DNA of 64,000 bases from Candidatus Bathyarchaeota archaeon (GCA_026014815.1 JAOZHP010000048.1:39322-103321), one strand, 5' to 3'; shown: positions 39,688-49,030, numbered from the stretch's first letter. Made by a program: numbers and translations. The notes: a model not told the origin generated them from the letters alone.

Positions 39688-40638
39688 TTAAATAAAGTTA
39701 GGGTTAAAACCATCAGGGGTCTGTGCCTCATCAGGCACCTTCATAATTGCCTCAAGTCCCCTGAGCCTGTTCCTCAGAGTAACCTCGGTGGTGCCTGCGG
39801 CCTCAGCTACCTTTTTCTGAACCCGACGGTCATCGTTGTTGATGCTGGCCATATACAAGGCGGCTGCAGCCAGTCCACGTGGGTCCTTTCCCGAGAGACC
39901 CCTGCTTTTACGAGCTTTTTCCAAGATCTTTACCGCCTTTCTCTCTGTGTCTCTCTTTAGGTTAAGTTTAGACGCGATGCCTGGTATGAACTTTAAAGGA
40001 TCATCCACAGGCATCTTTAGGTTCATCTCACGTAGGAGGAGCCTGTATGTTCTAGCTACCTCTGAGTGTTCCCTTGTCGAGGCCGTGCTTATCTCTTTGA
40101 GGGTCCTTGGCACGTTGGTTCTTCTGCACGCAGCGTATATGGTAGCGGCTACAAAGGCGTCTATGCTTCTGCCCCTGATGAGGTCCATCTTCAGAGCCTT
40201 TCTGTATATTACGGCGGCGTACTCCTTCATGTTCTTAGGGAGGTGAAGCGCCACCGTCATCCTGTCCAGCTCAGCCATCGCGATGCTGAGGTTTCTGCGC
40301 CACGTCTCATCAAACTTGCTACGGTTATCGTACCTTCGCAGCCTTCCCATCTTGATTCTGGTCTCGTCGTCGAGCTTTTTCCCGTTGGCATCCTTGTCTC
40401 CTTTGATGACCGTTGAGAGTCCCTTGTCGAAGAGGCTGTAAGATTCTCCGAGACCTGTCCTGCTTCTGGATCGTTTCTCAGCGGGTGTGAAGGCTCTCCA
40501 CTCGGGTCCCATGTCTATGATGTCCTCGTCTATCACGAGTCCACAGTTAGCGCACACTGTCTCTCCTTGCTCTAGATCGCTTACGAGGTTCTCGCTGCCG
40601 CATTTGGGGCACTTGTTTGTGCTGTTTTTGTTTGACAT
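39688..40638 (-). CDS. tfb: Transcription initiation factor B
   Basis: A 316-aa TFB that recruits RNA polymerase to the TBP-promoter complex. N-terminal zinc ribbon CPKCGSEN with CANCGLV; the B-reader/linker around DMGPEWRAFTPAEKRSRSRT; two cyclin-like repeats, the first near LDRMTVALHLPKNMKEYAAV, the second near FIPGIASKLNLKRDTERKAV; and the recognition helix TEVTLRNRLRGL that reads the BRE. It identifies the DNA as archaeal. Confidence 0.96.
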   Translation of the reverse strand: MSNKNSTNKCPKCGSENLVSDLEQGETVCANCGLVIDEDIIDMGPEWRAFTPAEKRSRSRTGLGESYSLFDKGLSTVIKGDKDANGKKLDDETRIKMGRLRRYDNRSKFDETWRRNLSIAMAELDRMTVALHLPKNMKEYAAVIYRKALKMDLIRGRSIDAFVAATIYAACRRTNVPRTLKEISTASTREHSEVARTYRLLLREMNLKMPVDDPLKFIPGIASKLNLKRDTERKAVKILEKARKSRGLSGKDPRGLAAAALYMASINNDDRRVQKKVAEAAGTTEVTLRNRLRGLEAIMKVPDEAQTPDGFNPNFI

Positions 40639-40745
40639 TGGTGTTGGTCCTCGTGGTTTAATCTGTCCAAAACGATACTATGGATAATTTACCCATACGT
40701 AAATTATTAATATTGCGGTCAGTATTTAAGTTTTTAGAGTAGCCC

Positions 40746-41102
40746 ATGCCAAAACCAAAGGGAACCTGCGGCGCCACCAAGATGAAGGTAATGGCAGTCA
40801 TCACACACAACCATGAAAGCGGACAGGAATCCTACGGGTACGACATATGGCAGCAACTCAAGAGCCATTTTTATGTCTACATGAACGACAATGACATCCG
40901 TAACGTGTACCATCACCTCAACGACCTCTGCGGGCTAGGGTACATAATAAAGGCCGATGAGACCGAGGAATGCCCCAAGTGCTACTACGATCTCACCCCA
41001 CAGGGACGGGAGCTACGGCACAGGTTCGAGGGGTTCATCGATATAATTAAGTCCAAGACCGACCAGGTGCTCACTCCGAGCCAGATGCGAGGCGTAGGCT
41101 GA
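40746..41102 (+). CDS. PadR-like winged-helix regulator
   Basis: A 118-aa protein: MKVMAVITHNHESGQESYGY, DIWQQLKSHFYVYMNDNDIR, then YHHLNDLCGLGYIIKADETE and ECPKCYYDLTPQGRELRHRF. Helix, recognition helix, wing and the closing LTPQGRE strand fit PadR. Two Cys (CPKC) in the wing are unusual. Its 3' end overlaps the ModE-like gene of the opposite strand by 32 bp. Confidence 0.75.
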   Translation: MPKPKGTCGATKMKVMAVITHNHESGQESYGYDIWQQLKSHFYVYMNDNDIRNVYHHLNDLCGLGYIIKADETEECPKCYYDLTPQGRELRHRFEGFIDIIKSKTDQVLTPSQMRGVG

Positions 41103-41607
41103 GCCTGACTTTTGCTCCTTTTACCAGATCAGCGCTATCTTTGTTTAGAACCAAGGTTATTTTCTCTGAGTCAGGTTTGACGACGACGCTGTACTCTTCA
41201 CCTTTCTTCGAGACTTGCTCTATTGTACCAGTGATCTCGCCGATACCGGAGATTTCAATGGAGGCATCCTGGATCACCTGTCTGATCCTCTCAAAGTCCT
41301 CGATGAATCTGGCTCCCAGCTCGGTAATCTCTGTGCTGCCTCCACCGAGTCTGCCTCCCTTACTGGCCGCGATCAACGGCTCACCCAGCTTCTCCTCGGC
41401 TTTCTTGATGAGTCCCCAGCTATACCTGTAACTCATCTCAAGAGACTCCGCGGCCTCCTTCAATGTCCCCGTCTCGTTGATCTTCTTCAGAAGACTGTAG
41501 ACGCCTGGACCGAAGACGCAGCCGTCGTCTGTTTCTAGCCATAGCTTGAACGCTGGGCGTGTCCCGTGCAAACTGATCAATGAATCAATGCGTTTCTCGA
41601 TTGATAA
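41071..41607 (-). CDS. ModE-like regulator (LysR-type HTH with TOBE-like domain)
   Basis: I use ATG 41607, 178 aa. The N-terminal domain is the LysR/ModE-type helix-turn-helix: FGPGVYSLLKKINETGTLKE, then AAESLEMSYRYSWGLIKKAE and SKGGRLGGGSTEITELGARF. The last 65 residues (IGEITGTIEQVSKKGEEYSV, then VVKPDSEKITLVLNKDS) have a TOBE-like beta pattern as in molybdate-sensing ModE. Target genes would be molybdate or tungstate uptake or cofactor genes, none visible here. Confidence 0.78.
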   Translation of the reverse strand, partial: LSIEKRIDSLISLHGTRPAFKLWLETDDGCVFGPGVYSLLKKINETGTLKEAAESLEMSYRYSWGLIKKAEEKLGEPLIAASKGGRLGGGSTEITELGARFIEDFERIRQVIQDASIEISGIGEITGTIEQVSKKGEEYSVVVKPDSEKITLVLNKDSADLVKGAKVRLSLRLASGSE

Positions 41608-41718
41608 CATTAATGGCGATATACTTAGAGTTGTTATGTATACGTCTCTACACACATTTTCTTAATAGAATATTCTCTGAAACTTCCAGTAACTTAGGAT
41701 ACTGGTGTTGATAACCTA

Positions 41719-42348
41719 ATGGATATAATCAATAAGAAACGCAGAGGTATGACCGGTCTTGAGACCGCTATCATACTCGTCGCTTTTGTAATCACAGCAG
41801 CGGCATTCGCTTTCGTAATTCTCAACATGGGGTTCCTTACCGCTGAGAAGGCGCAGTCAGTCATCTCGTCCGGTATGAGTGAGGCCAGTTCCTCGATGCT
41901 TATCGACAGCGGAGTAATCGCTCAGTTCGCGAACGTGACTGGAAGCACAGGTCAGCAATCCGACATCTGTATGATCAAGGTGACGTTCTACCTGAAACTC
42001 TCACAGGGACACGAGCCAATCGATATCTCTGATAACAGGCTTGTAGCCACATTCACTAGTGACCGAACTCATGGTGAGATATACCAGTCAAATGGTACAG
42101 TCATGACTGTCACGGTTATCGCGGGCGATACTGACACTCTTCTTGAGACTGGTGAAAAGGTAAAGGTCGAGGTAGACTTCACGGAAATCACGTTAAGCGA
42201 TATGGACCCGGCTCCGGCCACCTATCCACTGCTCTATGTTCACCCCTATGAGAACTTCAGGATAGAGGTACGGCCAAGCATGGGCTCAGTCTTGACCATC
42301 GACCGGCTAGTCCCGGCTGTCTACTCAGCTGTGATGACAGTCGAGTAA
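41719..42348 (+). CDS. Archaellin-like protein with class III signal peptide
   Basis: A 209-aa protein. The N-terminus KKRRGMTGLETAIILVAFVI has the basic-Gly cleavage site of the preflagellin peptidase followed by a hydrophobic stretch, then GFLTAEKAQSVISSGMSEAS, matching FlaB archaellins. The rest is beta-rich and Thr/Asp-rich (ICMIKVTFYLKLSQG; FTSDRTHGEIYQSNGTV), as in the exposed outer domain. No other archaellum genes are adjacent, so a secreted adhesive filament subunit is also possible. Confidence 0.82.
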   Translation: MDIINKKRRGMTGLETAIILVAFVITAAAFAFVILNMGFLTAEKAQSVISSGMSEASSSMLIDSGVIAQFANVTGSTGQQSDICMIKVTFYLKLSQGHEPIDISDNRLVATFTSDRTHGEIYQSNGTVMTVTVIAGDTDTLLETGEKVKVEVDFTEITLSDMDPAPATYPLLYVHPYENFRIEVRPSMGSVLTIDRLVPAVYSAVMTVE

Positions 42349-42412
42349 CTCTTTTTCTCCCTCCTTCTTTGTATTGAAACCACTTTTATAGTGAATATCA
42401 TAGTCTGTGGTT

Positions 42413-43609
42413 ATGCTGAACCCAGACGCTTTCCTTGGCATAAGGGTCCTTGACATGAGCCGGGTTCTCGCGGGGCCATTCTGCAGTATGCTTCTAGCTG
42501 ACATGGGCGCCGACGTCATAAAGCTGGAGATACCGGGTAAAGGAGATGACTCACGCCAGTTCCCTCCCTTCAAAGACGACGAGAGCCTGTACTATGTGAA
42601 CCTGAATAGGGGCAAGAAGAGCATCACATTGAACCTGAAATCCGAGGAAGGGAAAAAGGTGTTCCGGGAACTAGTGAAGTATTGCGATGTCCTGCTAGAG
42701 AACTTCAGGCCAGGAACCATGGATAAGCTGGGGATAAACTATGAGAAGTTGAAGAAGATCAATTCTCGTCTCGTGTATGCTGCCATCTCAGGGTTCGGCC
42801 AGACAGGACCGTACCGGACTAGACCCGGTTATGATATAATTGGGCAGGCGATGGGTGGCCTCTTAAGCATCACGGGTTGGCCGGACTCGCCTCCCACAAG
42901 GTCAGGCACCGCGATAGGCGATATCCTGAGCAGCCTCTTTTGCTGTATCGGTATTCTCTCGGCTCTTAATATCAGGGAGAGGACTGGGATGGGGCAGATG
43001 GTGGATGTGGCTCTTGTGGATAGCGTCTTCGCTTCACTGGAGAATATTCCTCAGAAGTACTACGTCGAGGGACATGTACCGGGAAGGATAGGTAACAGGT
43101 ATGAGTTCGTTTATCCATATGACACGTTCCCTACGAATGACGGTTGGGTTGTCATAGGCATCGCCAATGACGCCATCTGGGAGCGATTCATCGAGGCAGC
43201 GTCTCTCAGACACTTGGCTGAGGATGAACGCTACGCATCTAACATACTGAGAGTGGAGAACCATGTCTCACTCAAGGAGGAGATGGAGCGATGGACCATG
43301 CAACACGGCAGGGATGAGATAGTTGAACTCCTAAACCAGCACAGGGTGCCCTCATGTCCCATCTATGATATCAAGGAGGCCAGCGAGGACCCACACATCG
43401 GAGGAGTCAGAGGCATGGTCGTTGACCTAGAGCAGCCTGGACTCGGTAAGATCAAGGTTCAAGGAAACCCTATAAAGATGTCAGAGACCAAACCGGTTCC
43501 CAGAGGTCCCGCGCCGAAGCTGGGAGGAGACACCGAGGCGGTGTTACGAGACCTTTTAGGGCTCGGTCCAGAGGATTATAAACGACTCAAAGAGTCTGGT
43601 GTAGTCTAG
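42413..43609 (+). CDS. Family III CoA-transferase (CaiB/BaiF)
   Basis: A 398-aa enzyme that moves CoA between carboxylic acids. Start ATG 42413. Family signature GIRVLDMSRVLAGPFCSMLL at the N-terminus, DVLLENFRPGTMDKLGI with the catalytic Asp following family position about 170 in VDVALVDSVFASLENIPQ, then GYDIIGQAMGGLLSITG. C-terminus PRGPAPKLGGDTEAVL is typical. Substrate not predictable. The UDG gene starts on the last base of its stop (TAGTG), making a two-gene unit. Confidence 0.9.
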   Translation: MLNPDAFLGIRVLDMSRVLAGPFCSMLLADMGADVIKLEIPGKGDDSRQFPPFKDDESLYYVNLNRGKKSITLNLKSEEGKKVFRELVKYCDVLLENFRPGTMDKLGINYEKLKKINSRLVYAAISGFGQTGPYRTRPGYDIIGQAMGGLLSITGWPDSPPTRSGTAIGDILSSLFCCIGILSALNIRERTGMGQMVDVALVDSVFASLENIPQKYYVEGHVPGRIGNRYEFVYPYDTFPTNDGWVVIGIANDAIWERFIEAASLRHLAEDERYASNILRVENHVSLKEEMERWTMQHGRDEIVELLNQHRVPSCPIYDIKEASEDPHIGGVRGMVVDLEQPGLGKIKVQGNPIKMSETKPVPRGPAPKLGGDTEAVLRDLLGLGPEDYKRLKESGVV

Positions 43610-44199
43610 TGTTCACCTCAAGTGACAGTGGTAAGCTCACTGAGATGGAGCGCCTAAGAGGTGACGCAGCTCAATGCACTCGTTGTAGTCTTTGCGAGAC
43701 AAGAATCAACGTGGTAGTGGGCAGCGGAAACCTTGATTCAGATATTGTTCTCGTAGGTGAGGCACCGGGACGAAAAGAGGATGAGTCAGGTCTCCCATTC
43801 GTGGGGTCAGCGGGAAAACTATTAGACGAGCTACTGGGGGGCGCTGGTCTGGATAGGGCTGACATCTGCATCATGAACATAATCAAGTGTAGGCCACCCA
43901 AGAACAGGCGGCCTAAGAAAGCTGAGGTGAGGGCCTGTGAGTCGTATCTGGAGAACCAGCTTAAGATAATGAAGCCCCGTATCGTGGCGCCCATGGGTAA
44001 CAGCGCATTGGCATACTTTTTTGACAGGTTCAACTTGGGGAAGGCTGTGGTTGGAGATGTCCATGGAGAAAGATACGTGATAGAGGCGCCTTGGGGAGAG
44101 ATCACAATGATTCCATTGTATCATCCTGCCGCCGCCATCTATAACCGGAGCCTGATGGATGAGCTAAAAGAGGATATGAAGAAAATCGCTGGACTCTGA
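43609..44199 (+). CDS. Family 4 (type 4) uracil-DNA glycosylase
   Basis: A 196-aa iron-sulfur UDG that removes uracil from DNA. Start GTG 43609. Cysteines for the 4Fe-4S cluster: CTRCSLCETR near the N-terminus and CRPPKNRRPKKAEVRACESY further on. Motif 1 GEAPGRKEDESGLPFVG with the catalytic Glu, and motif 2 PLYHPAAAIYNRSL with the His. Family 4 UDGs are common in archaea. It is coupled to the CoA-transferase gene, with no clear functional link. Confidence 0.93.
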   Translation: MFTSSDSGKLTEMERLRGDAAQCTRCSLCETRINVVVGSGNLDSDIVLVGEAPGRKEDESGLPFVGSAGKLLDELLGGAGLDRADICIMNIIKCRPPKNRRPKKAEVRACESYLENQLKIMKPRIVAPMGNSALAYFFDRFNLGKAVVGDVHGERYVIEAPWGEITMIPLYHPAAAIYNRSLMDELKEDMKKIAGL

Positions 44200-44201
44200 G
44201 G

Positions 44202-46136
44202 TTACATACGTTCAGGGGCCTTTATGCCGAGGACATCTAACGCGTTTCTGAGGGTTATCCTGACTGCATCCACGATGGCGAGCCTCGCTGCCATGAGTTC
44301 AGGCGTCTCTGCCTTCAGGACATTCTGTGTGGCGTAGAAGCTGTTGAACTTGTCAGCGAGGTTGTTAGCGTAGGCAGTTAGGTCAGCTGGTTGAAGCTCC
44401 TCTACGGCGTCCACGAAGGTCTCAGGGAACCGGGCTAGCAGATTCACTAAGTCCCTCTCCTTGATATGTGTGAGCTGCGAATAATCGGCCTCTGTTGTCT
44501 CATCGACTCGTTTGAGTATGTTGCATGTCCTTGCGTGGCTGTACTGGATGAATGGGGCGCTGTTTGTCTCGAAGTTGAGTGCTTTCTCCCAGTCGAACGT
44601 AACCTGTTTCATGGGGTCGACGCTGATCAACGTGTACTTTACTGCTCCGTAGCCCACCATTTCAGCGATATTCTGCTTTTCCTCGTCGCTCAACTCCGAT
44701 GTCCGTTTCTCTACTTCACCATAAGCCAGAGCGACGGCTCTTTCAAGCACCTCGTTCAACGTCACGTATCTTCCGAGACGACCACTCATTTTTATGCCTG
44801 GGAGATTGACGAACTCGTAGGCGTAGTGCCGCTGGTTGTCTCCCATCTCTATCTTGTCGATGGCAGCTAACGCGATGCGTAGTTGTAGCTGGGCTAGTGT
44901 CTGTTCTTGTCCTATCACGTTGATGACTCTCTCAGCGTGGCTAAACTTCCAGATGCTGTACGCCATGTCTCTCAGAGTGTAGAGAGTTGTGCCGTCGCCT
45001 CTTACCAGTACAAGGCGTGGTATCTCGTGTTTCGGGTGGAGTCCCCACCGTTCCTTGAGTTTGAAGTCTCGTGCGACCCAGTCACAGTCCAGTATCTGTG
45101 CTCCTTGGTCTTTGATGACGTACCCTGACTTCTTTAGGGCTTCCAGCACCTCCTCGGCTGCCTGCCTCCACACTAGATCGCTTTCGTAGTCGAAGCTGTC
45201 GAAACTTATGTCAAGGTCTCCGAGGCTCTTCTCGAAGCCGTCGAGGCAGTACTTGACTTGCTGCCGTACCTCATTGACTGTCGTGGGGTCATTGTTCTCG
45301 TAGGCTGTGTTCAGGGCTACTATCTCGGCCGTTGGGTCCTCGATGCCCGGAATTATCTCGCTGAGCTTTTCATAGATATCCGCGTATCGTTTACGTAGCC
45401 CATCGGCGGCTATGTTGAACTTTTCTAGCTCCTCTTGGGCTTCCTGTGCCTCGTATACCCAACCCTCTTTCTCCGCTTCACGGAGGTCTTTGGTGTAACG
45501 CTGTATCTCGTTTATGACGTTGACGCTGGCGTAGATGGTGCCTATCCATAGCTCAGCGGTGCCGACAGGCTCTGGTTTTCCCAATAGCTTCCAGCCATAT
45601 GTGGTCATGGCTACCTGTCGACCCATGTCGTTGACTAGGAAGTGACGGATCACGTCGTGGCCCCTCTTGTCTAGGAGTCTTGCGAGGCTATCTCCGAGGA
45701 TGCTGTTCCTTGCGTTGCCTATATGGAGTGGGCTGATGGGGTTCGCGCTTGTGTGCTCCACCATCACCTTCTCTGGGTTAGCTGACTTGAGGAACCCGTA
45801 CTCCTTGTCCTTTGCTCGGACCGTTTTGAGCACGAGGCTCGCATAGTTACCTATGTCTGTGTGGAAGTTCAGGTATCCATTCACTGCCTCAACTGAGACA
45901 ATCAGGGTGCTGCTTGATGTATCGATGTTCTTAGCCAGTGTCTGTGCGATCTTTACCGGGGACTGCCTGAGTGGCCTCGCAAGCTGGAAGCATACTGGTG
46001 ATGATAACGCACCCATCTCTGGGTTTGGTGGCTCACTGTATTTGGCCTGTGGAAGCTCTGTCTCCGGATACGCCTTCTCAAGGCTTTCCTCTAGGAGCTT
46101 CTGGCATTCTTCTCTTAGCTGTGCGAGAGGATTCAA
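44202..46136 (-). CDS. argS: Arginyl-tRNA synthetase
   Basis: A 644-aa class I synthetase that charges tRNA-Arg. N-terminal recognition domain (PQAKYSEPPNPEMGALSSPV), HIGN-type motif in SPLHIGNARNSILGDSLARL, catalytic-core segments LVRGDGTTLYTLRDMAYSIW, a KMSGRLGRYVTLNEV (KMSKS-like, KMSGR), and the C-terminal DALR anticodon-binding domain ending LDVLGIKAPERM. A tRNA-Arg gene lies 113 bp upstream on the same strand. Confidence 0.95.
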   Translation of the reverse strand: MNPLAQLREECQKLLEESLEKAYPETELPQAKYSEPPNPEMGALSSPVCFQLARPLRQSPVKIAQTLAKNIDTSSSTLIVSVEAVNGYLNFHTDIGNYASLVLKTVRAKDKEYGFLKSANPEKVMVEHTSANPISPLHIGNARNSILGDSLARLLDKRGHDVIRHFLVNDMGRQVAMTTYGWKLLGKPEPVGTAELWIGTIYASVNVINEIQRYTKDLREAEKEGWVYEAQEAQEELEKFNIAADGLRKRYADIYEKLSEIIPGIEDPTAEIVALNTAYENNDPTTVNEVRQQVKYCLDGFEKSLGDLDISFDSFDYESDLVWRQAAEEVLEALKKSGYVIKDQGAQILDCDWVARDFKLKERWGLHPKHEIPRLVLVRGDGTTLYTLRDMAYSIWKFSHAERVINVIGQEQTLAQLQLRIALAAIDKIEMGDNQRHYAYEFVNLPGIKMSGRLGRYVTLNEVLERAVALAYGEVEKRTSELSDEEKQNIAEMVGYGAVKYTLISVDPMKQVTFDWEKALNFETNSAPFIQYSHARTCNILKRVDETTEADYSQLTHIKERDLVNLLARFPETFVDAVEELQPADLTAYANNLADKFNSFYATQNVLKAETPELMAARLAIVDAVRITLRNALDVLGIKAPERM

Positions 46137-46249
46137 TCTTATTCACTCTCCAGTGGAACTGGATGGAATCATAGATTGATGTTTTCCATATAAGTATGTC
46201 AGGTGCAGGTGCATTTTTGATTGAATTGATTCAAGCTGTTGATATAAGT

Positions 46250-46326
46250 GGCGGACCCGACAGGATTCGAACCCGTGATCTCCGGCTCCGGAGGCCGGTG
46301 CATTATCCACTCTGCTACGGGTCCGC
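46250..46326 (-). tRNA. tRNA-Arg(CCG)
   Basis: Minus-strand cloverleaf: acceptor stem GCGGACC paired with GGTCCGC, D-arm around gtagcagagtggataatgc, anticodon stem CCGGC/GCCGG enclosing the loop CTCCGGA with anticodon CCG, T-arm with the loop ttcgaat, and discriminator C. No intron. It sits 113 bp upstream of argS in the same direction. Confidence 0.92.
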
Positions 46327-46417
46327 ACTGATAGAGACAAATGGTACATGATTAAAGCATTTCTCAATTCAGTTTATAACGGTAAATGGTAAATGTTGAA
46401 GAACCCTCTAAACCTGT

Positions 46418-47107
46418 ATGATTAACGGCGTGACCGTCCCCGAGGCGTTTTTTGGATTCACATTAGGTAGTGACGGAAAAATAGCTCGTTGGGATAAGAT
46501 CGTAGAGTATTTTCAGTTACTTGAGAGGGAGAGCAACCGGATCAAGGTTATCGATATGGGTTTATCCACCGAGGGAGCCCCTTTCCTACTTGTCATAATC
46601 TCCTCACCTCGGAATCTATCACGATTAGAAAAAATTCAAGCTGACAATCTCAAGATCAGTGATCCTCGTGGATTATCGACTGAAGAGGTTGAAGCCCTGA
46701 TCAGTAACGGGAAAGCGATTATATGTCAGTCCATGAGTCTCCACGCCAGCGAGATAGCGCCAACACAAATGGCACCAGAGTTGGCATACGATCTTTTGAG
46801 TGGTGATGACGAGAACACGCTTCGTATCTTGGATAACGTGGTGTTTCTCATGGTGCCCTGCTTCAACCCTGACGGACAGATCATGGTTACCGACTGGTAT
46901 GAAAAATGGAAGGATACCGAGTATGATGGATGCAGTCTACCATGGCTGTACCATAAATACGGGGGGCATGATAACAACCACGACGCTTTCCAGACTAACA
47001 TGGTGGAGTCCCAGTACATGGCCACCATTCTTTTCAGGGATTGGATTCCACAGGCATACGTTGACCATCATCAGATGGATAACGCATTAGGATACCCATC
47101 AAGCTAA
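46418..47107 (+). pseudogene. Truncated M14 zinc carboxypeptidase
   Basis: The 229-aa product begins like an M14 peptidase of the large archaeal/bacterial kind: MGLSTEGAPFLLVIISSPRN, then SMSLHASEIAPTQM carrying the zinc ligands His and Glu, FLMVPCFNPDGQIMVTD, GHDNNHDAF and AYVDHHQMDNALGYP with the third zinc His. It then stops. These proteins normally continue for several hundred more residues with the catalytic Glu region, which is absent here. The break at about 47100 coincides with the start of a patch of unrelated small genes. Confidence 0.7.
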
Positions 47108-47212
47108 AATTTATGAAAAATGGAGAGTGTTGCCGGCCCTAGAGCAAGGTTCGATGTCTCGGGATCATCAAAAATCTCATGTGAGGATTCTAAGCGTAAT
47201 TTATACACGCTT

Positions 47213-47878
47213 TCATGTTCCTTCGAAATAGTAAATATCTAGAAACCTTCCATACGGAACCATAACTTTGTTTCCATATACCTTAAGAGATTCCTTTTCA
47301 ATACACTGTGCAACATCAGGCGTTTCTAACAGGTATTCCGAAAACGAGATCATAGTATCGTACCATTTATCAAAGATCCACCTATATTGACCAGAATGTA
47401 TATTCATACCCGAAATATTGTAGCGTACATTACTGTCAAAAGCCATTGTTTGCCCCCAGATGAGCATCAATGGTTTACAAACGGCTATCACATTATATTT
47501 TCCCTTTGAATTGGTCTTTCCTTCCGGTTGTTTCACTCGACCCAGTTCATGCCATAGATATTCAAGGTCTTCTCTTGACACCTTATCAAACTCTAACAAT
47601 GAGTATTCCTTTATGCTAGAATATGCTTCTCGAATGTTTGTGAGTGATTCTTTCAATGTTTCTAGGGGTGTCAGGTTACTTGAATTGCGATATGTTTGCC
47701 AGCTATCTAGGATGTGTCTGAGCATGAAATAAGTTAGATCGAAATGACCTGTATCTAGTACAGATATATTATCCGTCTCAATGCTGTTTTTTCTTATCCA
47801 AAAGTTGTTGAAATCCTCAAAATAACTTGGATTGAAAGCTTGAATGCGTTCAGATAGCTTGTCGCAATCGATTTTCAT
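47213..47878 (-). CDS. Unknown 221-aa protein in an accessory patch
   Basis: Not recognised. Mainly helical: FNPSYFEDFNNFWIRKNSIE, FDLTYFMLRHILDSWQTYRN, LTNIREAYSSIKEYSLLEFD, then CKPLMLIWGQTMAFDSNVRY and YRWIFDKWYDTMISFSEYLL. Lower GC than neighbours, and it follows the truncated peptidase. The pattern VCKPLMLIWGQTMAFD suggests a hydrophobic core around a Trp-Gly turn, but no function can be assigned. Confidence 0.55.
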   Translation of the reverse strand: MKIDCDKLSERIQAFNPSYFEDFNNFWIRKNSIETDNISVLDTGHFDLTYFMLRHILDSWQTYRNSSNLTPLETLKESLTNIREAYSSIKEYSLLEFDKVSREDLEYLWHELGRVKQPEGKTNSKGKYNVIAVCKPLMLIWGQTMAFDSNVRYNISGMNIHSGQYRWIFDKWYDTMISFSEYLLETPDVAQCIEKESLKVYGNKVMVPYGRFLDIYYFEGT

Positions 47879-47946
47879 TGTTTGGTCCTTGTATAAGGAT
47901 TATATGAATTTTCTTCCATTTTATCTCTCCCCAAATTTATGGTGCT

Positions 47947-48005
47947 AATCACCGCTTAAGTGTTACGTGTGTGTAACGCAAATGCATCACCGCTTAAAGT
48001 TTACG
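47947..48005. repeat. Two copies of a ~22-bp repeat
   Basis: aatcaccgcttaagtgttacg (47947-47967) and the longer version starting gcatcaccgcttaaagttta (47984-48005). Consensus with the two copies at 49155-49226: gcatcaccgcttaaanttta followed by cg. They lie on both sides of a 1.2-kb segment with small genes. The second copy contains the stop codon of the minus-strand small gene at 47987. Confidence 0.6.
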
Positions 48006-48157
48006 AAAAAAAGTGGTGTCCTATACTCTGACGGTGGAAACAATTCCTGTATCTCCATTATCATCTCGTTGAACTCCTCTTGAGAAAGCTCCTCCCTGAC
48101 GGCATACCTCTCGAGTACTATTCTGACGATCTCACAGACCGTCTCTTTGCCTATCAT
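47987..48157 (-). CDS. Small helical protein (56 aa)
   Basis: The ATG at 48157 opens IGKETVCEIVRIVLERYAVR, EELSQEEFNEMIMEIQELFP then PSEYRTPLFFVNFKR. It has a clear helical composition. An upstream frame encoding a membrane-helix-like stretch (LYAYVFFGAWYIIVKLRRG) ends in an ATGA overlap with it but lacks a start codon. The C-terminal codons (VNFKR and stop) fall inside the 22-bp repeat. Confidence 0.5.
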   Translation of the reverse strand: MIGKETVCEIVRIVLERYAVREELSQEEFNEMIMEIQELFPPSEYRTPLFFVNFKR

Positions 48158-48341
48158 CTAACGCTTCCTCTCCTCAGTTTCACTATGATATACCAGGCTC
48201 CAAAGAAGACGTAGGCGTAGAGGAAGGGAGATTGGTGAACACCTATACGCTGTAAAGAAGCAGATATCCCCGCATTAAGAGAATGGAGAACAGGGAAACA
48301 GAGTGGCTTGTGTGATTATTTTGGCAATTAATATACACCGT

Positions 48342-48584
48342 CTAATCGAGAACCACGAGTAAAGTCCTGCCGTAAATCTGAGGTTTCACCTTACTGATGA
48401 CCTCACAATCACAACGTGCCCCAAGGGACTTTATTTTTAAAATCATGGTATCAATCTTAGCTGGTTGATCAATCATTGTTTCAAGGTAAGTTCTAGTGCA
48501 TTTGAAATCATCATTACACTCATGTTTTTTCAGGTACCGGGCAACGTTCCTGAACAAGTCGCTAAATCGAAGATTCTTAACCAA
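48342..48584 (-). CDS. DUF2695-like small protein
   Basis: An 80-aa protein: HECNDDFKCTRTYLETMIDQ, then AKIDTMILKIKSLGARCDCE and VISKVKPQIYGRTLLV. The Cys-Asp-Cys-Glu-Val segment after a Gly and the early Cys/Thr-Arg helix are the marks of DUF2695, whose function is unknown. Preceded by an AT-rich upstream region. Confidence 0.6.
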   Translation of the reverse strand: MVKNLRFSDLFRNVARYLKKHECNDDFKCTRTYLETMIDQPAKIDTMILKIKSLGARCDCEVISKVKPQIYGRTLLVVLD

Positions 48585-48805
48585 TTAATCGGCTCCAGAG
48601 GGTCCAGTGCATAGTAATCTCATACATATCTTCATAAATAACTTTCATTTTTCTTAAAAAAGGTGAAAGCCCTATGACGTTGAATGATTATATGAGTTTT
48701 TATTGTTGGATTTATTATTTGAAATTCTTGGTGTCTTGATCTTATGGGGTTCATAACTTTGGTTTTATTGGGCGATCAAGCAGACTGGTTATTCTGTAAA
48801 GGAAT

Positions 48806-49030
48806 CTAGGCATCGGGTTTACATATTTTGCATGGCTGCCATACAGCCCGTGGCTTTGTCTTCTTATAGAACTCATGGGCCTCAGCGTATGTCTTGAACT
48901 TGAACCATCCACCTTCCTCTTTCATCGTGTTAACTCCTTTTCTAGTTGAGTCACTTGGCTTGCAGTACACGCAGTCTGCCCTGTGTAGCTTCCATATGGT
49001 TGTTGGATGGTCCACGTTAAGCCAGAACAT
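48806..49030 (-). CDS. Small zinc-binding-like protein
   Basis: I prefer ATG 49030 (74 aa). Pattern: WKLHRADCVYCKPSDSTRKG, then GGWFKFKTYAEAHEFYKK and VWQPCKICKPDA. His/Cys pairs followed by G-W-F and ending in P-C-x-x-C-x-P match the small Ada-like zinc module that appends to nucleases and ligand-binding proteins. Here it is alone. The zinc ligands would be His, two Cys and the final CxxC. Confidence 0.55.
   Translation of the reverse strand: MFWLNVDHPTTIWKLHRADCVYCKPSDSTRKGVNTMKEEGGWFKFKTYAEAHEFYKKTKPRAVWQPCKICKPDA

Noticed and set aside
41071-41102. Antisense overlap of PadR-like and ModE-like genes as regulatory
   Set aside because: The 32-bp tail-to-tail overlap is common in compact archaeal genomes and gives no sign of specific control.
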